Of a stretch of 64,000 bases of DNA, positions 1-10,899 are shown piece by piece (position 1 is the stretch's first letter; the number at the start of each line of letters is the position of its first letter). The DNA comes from Oegoconia quadripuncta (taxonomy: Eukaryota; Arthropoda; Insecta; Lepidoptera; Autostichidae): assembly GCA_949316235.1 (NCBI GenBank), contig OX438748.1, positions 35,804,036-35,868,035 on the forward strand, read 5' to 3'. The notes beneath the pieces are model-generated. The model was given only the letters and a program-made list of their open reading frames with translations, searched no databases and was not told the origin of the DNA. Made by a program: the position numbers and the translations under genes.

Positions 1-317
1 TGTATTTCTGTCAGCGAATAAAGTTATTCTACACTCAAAGAACAGATTAGATGCCACAGCTAAAATTGGGTACTGTTAGCTAAAAATCTTCCAAACTATA
101 CGGATAGGCAAGAGATTAGCAACTACAGGAAAAAGTTTTTAGCTGGGCGAAATTAGCAGTGCTAGCTAATTAAATTAAACCTAATAACGAAAGTACCTTA
201 GCAATCCGACTAATTTATTTTGGCCAGTTTTAGCAACTGTAGCAAATTTTTGAGACTTTTTTTAGCAATTTTTGGTATTTATTTAGTGATGACATGTAAA
301 GTTTCATCACTGCCAAC

Positions 318-665
318 TAATATTTTAAGTACTAGACCTATGAAATTAGCAGCAATGGCTAAGGGATGTTAGCCGTCTTAAACAAAAAGTCATTTATTTC
401 GCAGTAATAATTAACTTTTATTTGTTGTAGCAGTTAATTTATTAGCATAAGCAACCAATTATTTAAGTACTAGACCCAAGAAATAAGCAGCTGTGGCTCT
501 GTAATCTTAGCTGTCTTAACTAAAGAAGTCATCAAGTTTCGCAATAATGATTAACTTTTCCTCGTTGCAGCAGTTAAATCCTTTAGCACAAGCAACTAAT
601 CATTTATAAACTAGACCTATGAAATTAGCAGCAATGGCTAAGGATTCTTAGCCATCAAATATCGA
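318..665. repeat. ~140 bp tandem repeat, 2.4 copies, TTAGC-rich
   Basis: Units beginning near 323, 463 and 603 share AAGTACTAGACCTATGAAAT, then AGCAGCAATGGCTAAG, TTAGC and a TCATTTATTTCGCAGTAAT-like stretch. The unit is about 140 bp and divergent between copies. Flanking 1-317 and 666-1190 contain no gene that I can see but are also dense in TTAGC/GCTAA words. No coding potential is evident. Confidence 0.7.
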
Positions 666-1189
666 ATGCTGAATATCGAACCCACTGACAACGAATCCTT
701 TCGGTACCAAATCAAAAAAATTAGCTACCGATGATAAGTAAGTTAGTAGTTTCAGTCAATATTTATCAAATTTACCGACCGGTGCTGGAGTACGTTAGTT
801 GGTTTAGCCAATATTTAGCAATACTTAGTAGTGACAGGTAACAGTGTTCGTTATAGAGCTGCACCGCTAATACCTTTGAGTTGTGATAACTAATCAGTTA
901 GGTACAACATCAGAGAAAATTAGGAATAGTTTGTAAAGTTTTAGCTACTTCTTTTATCAATTTTAGTCGTTACTAACAAGTTACTTTGATGTGGAATTGG
1001 ATATTATTTAGAACTAACATCTAAATCAATTACCACCGACTGTTAAATTACTTTGCTTAAGCATCCGATATTAATGGTTCACTGAGCTAAATAAGTAGCT
1101 ATACCTGAAGAGCTTCTTGGACATAGCTGCTAATGTTTGTAACTTTTTTTCAATATTACAGCCTCTTATTGGGTACGTTAAACAAGTTT

Positions 1190-2350
1190 ATTTGCCACCT
1201 CAGGGAAATGTTTTCGTAGTAGTTAACAATGTTTTAGCTGTGATCTATAACGATATCAGCAACTGTAAGTAACTTTTTTACCTACGAAAGCATTGTTTCT
1301 TTGCTACTTTAGGGAAGTGATTTCGTTGCACTTAACAGATCTTAGTTGTGATCAATAACAATATTCGCAAATGTAAGTAACCCTTTTAGGTACCACAGCC
1401 AGTTTCTATGCTAACTTAGGGAAGTGTTTTCGTAGCACTTAACAGTATCTTAGTTGTGATCAATAACGATATTAGCAAGTGTAAGTAACCCTTTTAGGTA
1501 ACACAGTCAGTTTCTGTGCTACCTCAGGGAAGTGATTTCGATGCACTGAACAGTATCTTAGTTGTGATCAATAACGATTTTAGCAAATGTAAGGAACCCT
1601 TTTAGGTACCACTGCCAGATTATTTGCTACCTCAAGGAAGTGATTTCGATGCACTGTACAGTATCTTAGTTGTGATCAATAACAATGTTAGCAAATGTGA
1701 GTAACTTTTTTAGGTAACACAGCCAGTTTCTTTGCTACCTTAGGGAAGTAATTTCGTTGCACTGAACAGTATCTTAGCTGTGATCAATAACGATTTAGCA
1801 AAAGTAAGTAACCCTTTTAGGTACCACTGACAGTTTCTTTGCTATCTTAGGGAAGTATTTTCGTAGCACTTAACAGTAGCTTAGTTATAATCAATAACGA
1901 TACTAGCAAATTTAACAACTCTTTTAGCTACCACAGTTGAGTTTCTTTGCTACCTTAGGGAACTGATTTCGTTGCACTGAACAGTATCTAGGTTGTGATC
2001 AATAACATATTAGCAAATGTAAGTAACCTTTTTAACTACCACAGCTAGTTTCTTAACTGTCTTAGAGAAGTGTTCTCGTAGCACTTAACAGTAGCTTAGT
2101 TGTGATCAATAACGAAATTAGCAAATATATGTAACTCTCTTGGTTACAACAACCAGTTTTATGAGCTATATTAAATAAGTTGATTTACTACCTCAGGAAA
2201 GCGTTTTCGTAGAACTCAACAATAGCTTAATTCTGATCAATAATAATATTAGCTAATTTAATTAACTGTACAGCCCGCTTTATTAGGTATATATAACAAA
2301 TTAATTTGCTACATTTAGAGAAGCGTTTTTTGTAGCACTTAGCAGTAGTT
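1190..2350 (+). repeat. ~109 bp degenerate tandem array, about 10 copies (left arm of a foldback)
   Basis: The phrase TTAGTTGTGATCAATAACGA recurs roughly every 105-115 bp (near 1330, 1450, 1555, 1666, 1770, 1875, 1985, 2095, 2220). Each is preceded by GGGAAGTGTTTTCGTAGCAC and followed by TTAGCAAATGTAAGTAACC and a CCACAGCCAGTTTCTTTGCT segment. Copies differ by substitutions and small indels, so the array is not freshly amplified. No open frame crosses it. Confidence 0.85.
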
Positions 2351-2443
2351 GTGAGTAGAGATTTATTTATTAAAGTTTTATTGTATTATAATGTTCATAT
2401 TGACATACAAACAATAAAATATGTTTGACCAATAAATGTCCAA

Positions 2444-2930
2444 TCACAACTTAAGTACTATAAAGTGCTACGAAAACGTTTCCCTAAGTCAACTTGTTGA
2501 ATATATACCTAATAAATAAAGCAGGCTGTGGTGAATAGACTTACTTATATTTGCTAATATCAATATTGATCATACATAGCTACTGTAAAGTGCCATGAAA
2601 ACGCTGTTTTAAGGTAGCAAATTAACTAGTTTAATATTACTAATAAAGAGAACTGTGGCAGTGAAAAGAATATTTGGTAATTTATTTCATAATTATTGAT
2701 CGCAACTAAAGTATTGGTTGGTGCTATGAAACAATTCTTTATAGCCGGATTTATATTGTTGGGAACTAAATGATGCTTTGAAACTAATTCAACATCACTT
2801 TTGCAATGTATATTTGGCCTGGTGCTAAAACAAACTGTGGTAGCGAAAAGAGTAATACACTAACATGTGCCAATGTCGGTATTAGTCACAAGTAAGCTAA
2901 TGCTAAATTGCTACAAATTGACTTCCCCAA
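2444..2930 (-). repeat. Inverted copies of the ~109 bp array unit (right arm of the foldback)
   Basis: From TCACAACTTAAGTACTATAA onwards the same unit appears reverse-complemented: GTGCTACGAAAACGTTTCCC near 2467 mirrors the GCGTTTTTTGTAGCAC of 2323-2338. CCTAATAAATAAAGCAGGCT at 2506-2525 mirrors AGCCCGCTTTATTAGG near 2272. The spacer between the arms is about 90 bp (2351-2443). Copies decay towards 2930. 2931-3048 holds nothing recognisable. Confidence 0.75.
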
Positions 2931-3048
2931 GGTAGGACATTAACATGTTTAACATTCCTAGTAAATGATATAAATTTTAACTTAACTATTAACATACTGT
3001 TAAGAGCCACTTGAAGTTATTTAGAATATGAAACAATATACATACTAA

Positions 3049-3270
3049 TCAAGACTTTATTAAAACGCAATCCAGGGCGTGAAATATTTTAAAATATGTG
3101 ACGAAAGCCTTTAACGGATTGTCAAAGTTGTACAACACGTCGTTTATAACGATGGAGCAGCTCTTTATAGCGTCTTCATCCGGTGATACCGCAACCAGTA
3201 GAGGTCCGCAGTTCAGGCCGAATTCCAAGAACTTTTTCTTATTTATTTCTGTTTGAATCTCCGAAAAGTC
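3049..3270 (-). CDS. SAM-like gene, last exon
   Basis: Acceptor TAATTTTCAG is followed by 73 codons and TGA at 3051-3049. Residues include KKKFLEFGLNCGPLLVAVSP, then INDVLYNFDNPLKAFVTYFK and HALDCVLIKS. The composition is that of a real globular domain rather than random AT-rich sequence. It appears cut short: I would expect this type of domain to continue past the ALDC motif. Confidence 0.55.
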   Translation of the reverse strand, partial: DFSEIQTEINKKKFLEFGLNCGPLLVAVSPDEDAIKSCSIVINDVLYNFDNPLKAFVTYFKIFHALDCVLIKS

Positions 3271-4759
3271 CTGAAAATTATTACTTTAAATAGACATTGA
3301 AGCCGAAATAAAAGTGTCAAAACTCAGAAGACAATACATAACTTTTCATCTATCTCTATTGCTCTCATTTTCATATATTAGAAGCCTAGTTATAATAAAG
3401 TGTTGATATTCTCGAAGGTATTGCATATTACATTATATGTTATGTCAAATATTTGCATAGGCAAGGAGTAGAAAACACCCTAAGCCAAATTTCATACAAA
3501 TCAGTTAGGTTGAGGAGCTAGTCACCATGAGTTTGTATGATTTTTTTTTATTTATTAATTTGAAAGACAAACAGTTGCTTTAATTTAATTTTAAAGAGTT
3601 AATTTAGCTTAGTTCAAGTAGTGACAGCTCGTGGTTGGGGGAATGACTGGACGTCTCGCATTAACGAGATCAACGGTTCGATTCTAAATGCAAAGAACGA
3701 GTTTTTCGTTTTTGAAATCTTAAGTACATAAGTACGTATTTGTCACTGACTGTTGTGTCTTGAGCACGTCAACTTCCCTGTCTAAGAACATGCTATATAA
3801 TACTTAAAATTGATAAGAGTTAGATCAGTAAATGGTTAAAGTGACATAAATCTGAATAAGCTCGCAATTGTCGCACAGCAACAGCTGAATAGCTTAATTT
3901 CAGCCATATTCTGCGCTTATTGATAGACGTAGAATGTTCTAAGGTAGGTACTTCCTTTGACATACCTATTGTATTAATCCATCTCGTGACTCCATTTTGG
4001 ATGGTCGCCATTGCTTATTTTTGTACGTTACAATATTTTTGACACCAAATAGGGCTGACAGTCATCTCAAAATGTTAACTTTTTTCCATCTGTAAATAAA
4101 TATAAATACTTTATAGATAACAAAAGACTCCAATTTAAAATTTCAGTAAGAACTATCATTTGTTAATACAATCCCGCCAAATCTTGTACTGATGAAAGGA
4201 GGAAAACGACTACAAACAAATGATATAATGGTTTTTTAAAAGAAACCATATCATAATTACGGTTCGGAATTCAGAGGTACGAATTTTAAAGTAGGCACAA
4301 AAAGTGTCAGTATCACTGGTAAGTCGTAACATGGATACGCTGATGTTAAATAAAGGTAAAAAAATTAAGTAGAGATTAAATATGTAACTACCTGCTGTAA
4401 AGCAATCATTAATCCCATTATAATTAATGTTTTATTTTACTAGTAATAAAAGCCGCCACAGTAGGCCATTCAATATAGAGCTGCATATTGTGAAGTCGAT
4501 TTCGAGCTGCGGAAATAATAAGTGTTAGTAAAATTTCGTTGTTGTTCATAGATAATTATTACCATCAAAGTAAAACATTATTGATGTCTATTCTGTTGTA
4601 CGCAAAATAAACTAAAACCAATTTTAAATTGATACTGTTCCTTTCTCTTTTGAACAATATGATGCGACAGCAAGACTCCAAGACAGGTTTTAGTTTAATT
4701 TGTTTGCAACACAATCGACATTAATGGTGTCCATTCTGTTGTATACAAAATAAACCAAA

Positions 4760-4828
4760 CTAAAACCAGTTTTGGAGTAGTGCTGTTCTAGGAAGAAAGG
4801 GACAGTACTACTTTAAAACTGGTTTTAG
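4760..4828. repeat. 27 bp inverted repeat with 15 nt loop (hairpin)
   Basis: CTAAAACCAGTTTTGGAGTA (4760 on) pairs with TTTAAAACTGGTTTTAG ending at 4828. The arms are 27 nt with three differences that would all be G-U wobbles if transcribed on the plus strand. Partial relatives of the arm lie at 4600-4720, so this is probably part of a dispersed element inside an intron of the SAM-like gene. Confidence 0.7.
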
Positions 4829-5062
4829 ATTAAAACAGCAAAATCGACATCATTAGCTGATAATTATGGTGTTTAATCAAAAACAAATACTTCACCACGA
4901 CAATTGAAATGTTACTAATAATGGAGAACCATTGATTAAACTTGTCAATAAACCGTGGTTTCTGGGATTACTGTTTAAGAAGTTTAATTGCATCTTATTA
5001 ACTTTTATTAACGTTTAAGAACTTTAGAATATGCTTAAAAATAATTAAAAAAAAAATTCTAC

Positions 5063-5242
5063 CAGTCTGTAACCATCAAGCCTTTTGAGTGCAGCAAACT
5101 CCTTCATGTCTTAATGAATTTGCATGTTGTTTTTCATGAAATTAGAAAGTCTTGCTGAAGTACTATTATGCCAATTTTCTTTCACGTGATCAACTGTATC
5201 AATTATTTTTCATCCAGAGTAAAACATCTTCTTGCTCTTCGT
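5063..5242 (-). pseudogene. SAM-like gene, degraded exon 3
   Basis: Acceptor ATATTTCAG and a possible donor CTG|GTAGAA enclose 180 nt. The first part reads DEEQEDVLLWMKNN. After a one-base frame change it reads DTVDHVKENWHNSTSARLSN, and it ends DMKEFAALKRLDGYRL, with a TAA inside between IH and DM. The two halves together look like one helical module, which is why I read this as a damaged exon rather than chance. Confidence 0.5.
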
Positions 5243-5373
5243 CTGAAATATGTGTTTAAATGTGAACTCAGAATTTTGAAATCTTTAATTAGGGTTCCTT
5301 AACAAAGTCACTCTAAGTAAGTCTGTCTGTTTATTTTACTTTTTTATCATTTATTTGTGAGATTTTATAACAT

Positions 5374-5545
5374 ATGAATTTGTTAAATGTTGAATCAATA
5401 TTTAATTATAACATTTTTATTACAGTTGTGGAGCATATACATACCAGGGATATTATTGAAAATGACATTAATTTGTTACATGTTCAATCAATATTTAATT
5501 ATAAGATTTATACTACAGTTATGGTGCACACATACCCTGTTGGGG
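5374..5545 (+). repeat. ~90 bp direct duplication
   Basis: Two adjacent copies (from about 5376 and 5466) share AATCAATATTTAATTATAA and a TACAGTT[G/A]TGG segment. They account for the short open frames seen there in two phases; no protein is supported. Confidence 0.7.
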
Positions 5546-5689
5546 GGCGGTCGCGCTAATGTTTCAACGTGAAAACTAAAACTTAGGTTTCGTGTTTTAT
5601 TTTTTGATTCATTATGCAACAAGCTCTATAGAAAGATGTGAACATTCATGGGATAGCACTAGAACCAAGGGACTGTTAGAGGTGTTATA

Positions 5690-5750
5690 GAGAACTATCA
5701 GGTGGGCCTCTGTTCAGCAGTGGATTTCTGCAGCTTGAAGGAGGTAAACA
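5690..5750 (+). mobile_element. RTE-type LINE 3' tail fragment
   Basis: GGGCCTCTGTTCAGCAGTGG matches the terminal coding motif (…QQW…) seen in other fragments of this window at 26.4, 30.7 and 58.2 kb. It is short and degenerate. Confidence 0.45.
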
Positions 5751-6285
5751 TATTAGCATGTGTTGTATTAACTAGGGCGAATTCAGAATACATAGCAAAG
5801 ATTATTACTTGATAGACCTAAATTAATTAGAAGTAGTTGCACCACAAGTCTTAGCAGATACAAATAAGTTAGATTGGGCATGCTAAAAAAAAATTATATT
5901 TTCTTCTATTTTTTTATGAAAAATAACACTTTTATAGGAAACTAACTTGAACTATTATATTTTAAATTGACAATGATGAAATGAATAGGCCGTCAAATGC
6001 CAACTGAAACTATCAATCATTAAAATCAAAATATATACAAATGGATGTTATTGGCAGGAATTAAGTTTTTTTAACATACCCATTGTAATGTATAAACAAG
6101 GTTTTTTTTATGAAACATCTAAGATAATAGCGAAATCAACTCAGGCAAATTAAAAACCTTCAAAGAAATGTTGTGCTCGGAGGTATAAATATTTACACAA
6201 CCAACATATTGTAGATATTTGTGCAATTAGGATTAAATAGCCAATATAATTAGCCAAACATTTTTCTAAATTTTAATTCTCTTAC

Positions 6286-6433
6286 CTGGTGCCCTGGGTA
6301 CCTGGGTTTAAGAACTTTCTCTTAATTTTTTCTAAATGCTTCATGAAGGTTAATCGTTCGCCAATTTTTGGGAAAATTTTCTCCAATGAATATTCAGTAA
6401 GCAAGGATAGATGACTCTTCTCAATTCCTTCTT
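6286..6433 (-). CDS. SAM-like gene, exon 2
   Basis: Acceptor TTTATTTTTGCAG and donor CACCAG|GTAAG bound 148 nt on the minus strand. The frame is open throughout and encodes the rest of the SAM-like helix bundle, including LTEYSLEKIFPKIGERLTF and a basic tail (KIKRKFLNPG). The exon ends with two bases of an unfinished codon. Confidence 0.65.
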
Positions 6434-7049
6434 CTGCAAAAATAAACCAACCATAACAGTAAGACATAAGTAAATATCTTGCATGACGTCATTATTTTTC
6501 TTGTAAATACATTAGGTAGGTAAGAGTAGTTTGCCCCTCAACATGTCACGTTCATCTCATAAATTGGCGCATTGTGGTATCTGAAGAGGTCTCCTTACCT
6601 TTTTTGGAAAATACAGTCATACTCTGGCTTTTACCGACTAAAGTTCACCACTATAAATTGGTCATCGATGTTAGCCCGTTAATACTCAATACATATAAAC
6701 CTGAATTTTATCAATGCTCACCTCAGGCACTTCGCTACAATATAAGGAGTTGAGCAACGAAAACAATAAACATGTAGGAATTACTCCGTGCTAGTCCATT
6801 AAATTGAGGGCGGAAAGTAGAGAGACGTGGTCATTACTCCACCGACAAGAGCATAGCTCTTAAATTGAAGAATAAGAAGTCCATACAAGTCCTTGGGCAT
6901 TGTAGTTATATGTATACCTCACACAAACTCACGTCCCATTTTGTCCTTCACCGGGTTGCGCCTGCGCTAGGTAGGCTCCTTTATTACGTCTCAGTTTCAC
7001 TTGGTACCTTTTGTAAGTATTTTTTGCGACGAATCATGTAGGTACTTAC

Positions 7050-7107
7050 CTTCGAATTTGTTTATAATATCTTGAGAGTAGCCCCAGCTACTGAGCAGTC
7101 GTGACAT
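7050..7107 (-). CDS. SAM-like gene, exon 1 (start codon exon)
   Basis: On the minus strand the ATG at 7107-7105 begins MSRLLSSWGYSQDIINKFE, followed by CGAAG|GTAAGT, a strong donor. Nineteen codons plus one base complete in frame with exon 2 to give the FEEEGI turn of a SAM-like domain. Upstream (7108-7260) would be the promoter and 5' UTR; I see no clear TATA box. Confidence 0.6.
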
Positions 7108-7260
7108 AGTAATTTCTTGATCTATATACTATAAACTCACTTGAAATCACAAACTAACCTTTTTTACGAAAATTTAGACTCGACACATACTCAACTGACG
7201 AACGACTAAAAGTAGTAGACCGAGTATTTCGCGCCGACGCCGACAGACGCAGGGTTGCCA

Positions 7261-8660
7261 GATGTTATTTTCCAATTTTAGCCAGATTAAAAATGTTTTA
7301 TCCAAAATGTTATTTTCTCAAAAAAACAACCGCCAAACTTCATTAAACAAGAATAACAAATAAAATTGTAAATGAGTGTCTACAATTTCATAATTAATAC
7401 AAACGCGCGCGGTTGCGCCTTGGTCAGCGTAAAGCTTCCGATATTGTATGTGTGACCGTGGGAATACCTATATTGCATTGTAATCGTTTTGTATTTTCCT
7501 CAATATTTGTTATTAGTTACAGACTATTTTGTTATACTCATTGACATTTTCATTTTTCAGATTTTGAATGCACTAAAAGGCACTGTTTCTTTATGTTTCG
7601 TTTACGGTCAATTCGCCTGTTTAATTTATTTTCAGAAATATTTCGCCAGGACCGCAATGTTTCACCAGAATAAAATATATAAAATACCCCAATAAATTTT
7701 TTTTGGGTCAAGTATACTTTAAAACTATAAAAACCGGTCAAGCGCGAGACCAATGACGACGCTTGTATGTATAGATATTATTATTACTGTTTTTTACGTT
7801 ATAGCAAAACAAATTACCCGTCATTAAATTAATGAAGTTCGTTAAACGTTAAAGCGTTACATTTCAATAGATTTAACGAAAGTTAACTTTAACTTGTAAT
7901 AGAAATTTATTTTTAAAATGTCTTAATAAATCTAATGTCTAATTAAATAGTTATTTAAAAAAAATTGGTGTGGGAAGCTTACTGGACTGGACTTAAAAAA
8001 TTATATTATTTTATAGGGTGTTTCATTACCTAGGGTTTGTAATAATAAGTTGTCTTCCGTCGGTTTTTCCGGAATCTTATAATCTTGGAATCTTTAAGAG
8101 TAGAGTGAATAGCATTTACTGAGATCGCGTGCTTCATCTTCGGCCACATCATCACTTCACATCAGGTGAAAAAGTCATACATAAAAAAATATATTATTTA
8201 AAGATCAAAATACCGTCATTCATCGTTATCTAACATAAGGTGCATATTACCATTCATACATATCAATATATTAAAGTTATCTGAAAGCGAAACTAGTAGG
8301 CGTTACGCATTTTATGAAACTACCAATGAACAGGAATCCTGAAATAGCCTCAATCGCCTGTCATTTTTCTTCCAGGGTAACGTAAATGGGTACTAGTAGG
8401 TAATTTGTCGTATTTTTTCGGATCGTAAATGTCGAAACATTTCGCTGAACTGGATGCGGGCCGGCAGCAATGTTGTCAAAATTTATTTACAAAAAAGCGC
8501 CGAGTTGACTTTATAAACCGCTGGACAGTCACATTTTGGCGAGGAAAGCTAGAGGAAATATTATTATTTATTATTTTCGACATTAAGCTTATTAGTAGCT
8601 CATAATATAACTGGATATTTACCACGAGCATATGGGGTTTCCCACTTAAATGAAAAAAAC
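7261..8660. other. No gene recognised
   Basis: AT-rich sequence with short chance frames (7489-7753 on both strands). A degenerate SINE-B tail may lie at 8130-8195 (CTTCATCTTCGGCCACATCA then CATCAGGTG). I see nothing else. Confidence 0.5.
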
Positions 8661-9530
8661 CATAGTTTAAGAACTTTAGCTGTTGTCGCTAAGTTCTTGT
8701 TAGTTAATTTTGCTAAAGACATTCGTCCTCAAATAATAATAATAATAATGCCGGACGATCACACCGACTAGCTGGCCTCAAACGAGAACCGACCTCTGGG
8801 GACATTACCCAGAACACCAGTTCCGAGAAAATTAAAAAAAAATCGTTTTCTAAATTCGTATAGCAATAGTAAAATCAAAGTAGTAGTCACCTAGCCAAAT
8901 TGATTGTTAAGAACTTTAGCTGTTGCCGCTAAGGTCTTATTAGTTCATTTTGCTAAAGATATTCGTTCTCAAATAATAATAATGCCGGACGATCATACCG
9001 ATTACCTGGCATCAAACGAGAACCTGGTAACGATTTCAGGCGGCATTACCCAGATAACCCAATTCCGAGAAAATTTAGAGAAAATCGTTTTCTAAAATTT
9101 ATATAACAATAGTAAAATCAAAGAAATGGTCAGTTACTCAAGTTGTTAGCTAAGAACTTTAGCTGTTGTCGCTAAGTTCTTATTAGTAAATTTTGCTAAA
9201 AATATTAATCCTCAAATAATAATAATGCCGGACGAAGACACCGATAGGTAATCGGCCTCAAACTAGGATACCCTTTATTACGAGAACCTAGTAACGACTT
9301 TTGGAGGCATTACCCATAACATCCAGACCCGAGAAAATTTATAAAAGATCATTTTCTTAAATTTATAGAACAATAGTAAAATCATAAAAGTCAGTTCCCG
9401 CCAAGTTGACAGTTAAGAACTTTAGCTGTTGTCGCTAAGTTGTTCTTCGTTAATTTTGCTAAAAATATTCGTCCTCAAATTTTAAATACAAACCGCTATA
9501 GGAACCTACTATCGGTCTTTAGGGAATTAA
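8660..9530 (+). repeat. ~250 bp tandem repeat, about 3.5 copies
   Basis: Units start at about 8666, 8907, 9152 and 9413 with AAGAACTTTAGCTGTTGTCG CTAAG. They continue with TTTTGCTAAAGAYATTCGTC, an (AAT)n run, TGCCGGACGATCACACCGA, GGCATTACCCAGA and AGAAAATCGTTTTCTAAA. The GCTAA/TTAGC word is again frequent, as in the two neighbouring arrays. Confidence 0.85.
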
Positions 9531-9589
9531 CTACTTATTTAATTACTAGCTTTAGCTCGCAAATTCGTCCGTGTACAATATAAACAAAA

Positions 9590-9890
9590 ATAATTTGTGA
9601 ATACATTCTATACACTTTTCTATATCGGGTGCCATAAAAACATAGCGCCTCGGATTTGTGTAGGGCCACCTCCAGATCGAGCATCCTTATGCGCCTCGCC
9701 ACTTGTGCTACTAACACAGTGACAAGGCGTTCCGCTTTCCAGTACGAGCTCCCCCGTGCCGTCACCTGCGTATCGTGTGCATAAAAGGTGACATCCGCGC
9801 CAGGAAGGAGCTCGCCCCTCAGTACCCAGTAACCGATGTTTCACAAGAGCGGGCCTAGCACCGAGCCCTGTGGAATACGGTACCACGTTT
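9590..9890 (-). mobile_element. R1-clade-like LINE reverse transcriptase fragment, broken
   Basis: The minus-strand translation reads GSVLGPLL, a stop where Trp is expected, then GYWVLRGELLPGADVTFYAH (the catalytic YADD position reads YAHD). It ends VARRIRMLDLEVALHKSEAL. That order (GSVLGP, YADD, gLeval.K.ea) is the palm of an R1-type reverse transcriptase. The stop and the altered catalytic Asp show it is dead. 9530-9590 and 9891-9990 hold nothing more I can assign. Confidence 0.75.
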
Positions 9891-9989
9891 TGGATAATCT
9901 ATGAACCTATCCGAGAGGTAGGCGCCCAGTATTCAGCATAGGTATGGAGGCATGTCATGGACCTTCAGTGCCTCTATAATGCACCCCCA

Positions 9990-10375
9990 GGGGACTGGGG
10001 AACTTCGATATTGACCTTAACGACGGTAACCGGTTTCAAGACAACGTGAGAATTAGCCATGACTTTCGTTTTGTCTATGTTAATTTTGAGACCTGAATGG
10101 AAGAAACGTTGTGATATATTCGCCATTTACATTTTTTCCTCCTCCAGTACGCAGGTGAACCTTCGGGGATATCACATCCCCCTGAGTAACACCCACACGT
10201 AATGAATGGGTTTGGACTTTTGATCTTGTAGTTGCACATTCATTATAGCGGCGTCAAACAGATATCTCAACATCTCGTATATCTCGCCAATCCATTGAGA
10301 TAGCTGCAGAGATTCTAGCATAGCACAGATTTCGACAGAGTCGAACACTATCATGTAGTCCATGAATGTAAGACA
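9990..10375 (-). mobile_element. RTE-like LINE reverse transcriptase fragments
   Basis: Minus strand 10363-10172 reads MDYMIVFDSVEICAMLESLQ and YEMLRYLFDAAIMNVQLQDQ KSKPI, like the first RT block of RTE elements. 10090-9995 reads GLKINIDKTKVMANSHVV, the later block. The segment between, which should hold the FADD motif, is missing or scrambled. Inactive. Confidence 0.75.
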
Positions 10376-10401
10376 CAGTGGCTGATTATACTCCTCTGTC
10401 G

Positions 10402-10592
10402 CTCAAGCCCATTCCATATCATTACCTACCGTTTACGTGAGCTACATCTCTTACGTCTCTACGTCTTCTTACTGCTGGGGCTAACCCAAGACGGGGTATC
10501 CTGACCCGGTACGAGTATGAATGGTAATGATATGGAACGGGCTCGAGCAGTTGTAGCTCACGTAAACGGCAATGGTATGGAACGTGCTTACT
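10402..10592. repeat. Inverted repeat with duplicated right arm
   Basis: AAGCCCATTCCATATCATTA followed by CCGTTTACGTGAGCTAC (10407-10446) recurs inverted, in pieces, at 10517-10550 (GGTAATGATATGGAACGGGC) and at 10553-10590 (GTAGCTCACGTAAACGGCAA). The minus-strand frame over it has no recognisable protein. Confidence 0.65.
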
Positions 10593-10899
10593 ACGCGGCA
10601 AGGCTGATTCATAAAACCCATCGCTTTCAGGAACACACAAGTCGCACAATTTCAAATTTGGAGCAGCTATCTCCATCAAAAGCTCTAACCTGAATGTCCC
10701 TTGTTTTTTCCTCAATTTCTAAAAAAAAGCGAGCGTGTAGATCTAAACAAGGAAGCCAAATTAAATAACTACCTTGATAAAAAAAAAAGAAAAAACCATG
10801 GCAATACGCGATAAAGTTGAAATCACACTATTTATCGTGGTAATCTGTTAAAACGAGTGACAGTCGTCGTAGAGCAGCATTTTGACATTCGTTTGCGAT

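Larger units (their letters stand above)
3049..7107 (-). pseudogene. SAM-like-domain gene, four recognisable exons, probably decayed
   Basis: Reading the minus strand gives four splice-bounded segments: 7107-7050, 6433-6286, 5242-5063 and 3270-3049. Exons 1 and 2 join in phase and encode about 68 residues resembling a SAM-type helical domain (WGYSQDIINKFEEEGIEKS, then LLTEYSLEKIFPKIGERL). Exon 3 encodes a helical segment but needs one frame change and contains an in-frame TAA. Exons 3 and 4 join in phase 0, yet exon 2 leaves two extra bases that fit neither exon 3 frame. Exon 4 reads GPLLVAVSPDEDAIKSC and stops at IKS. From memory, uncharacterised insect proteins combine a SAM-like N-terminus with such a C-terminal region and continue further. 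Either this is a pseudogene or a small exon is unrecognised. Intron debris includes an RTE 3' tail (5690-5750) and a 92 bp duplication. Confidence 0.6.

Noticed and set aside
9535..9886. Two minus-strand host genes
   Set aside because: Translation shows R1-like reverse transcriptase motifs with a stop and a mutated catalytic site, so it is LINE debris.
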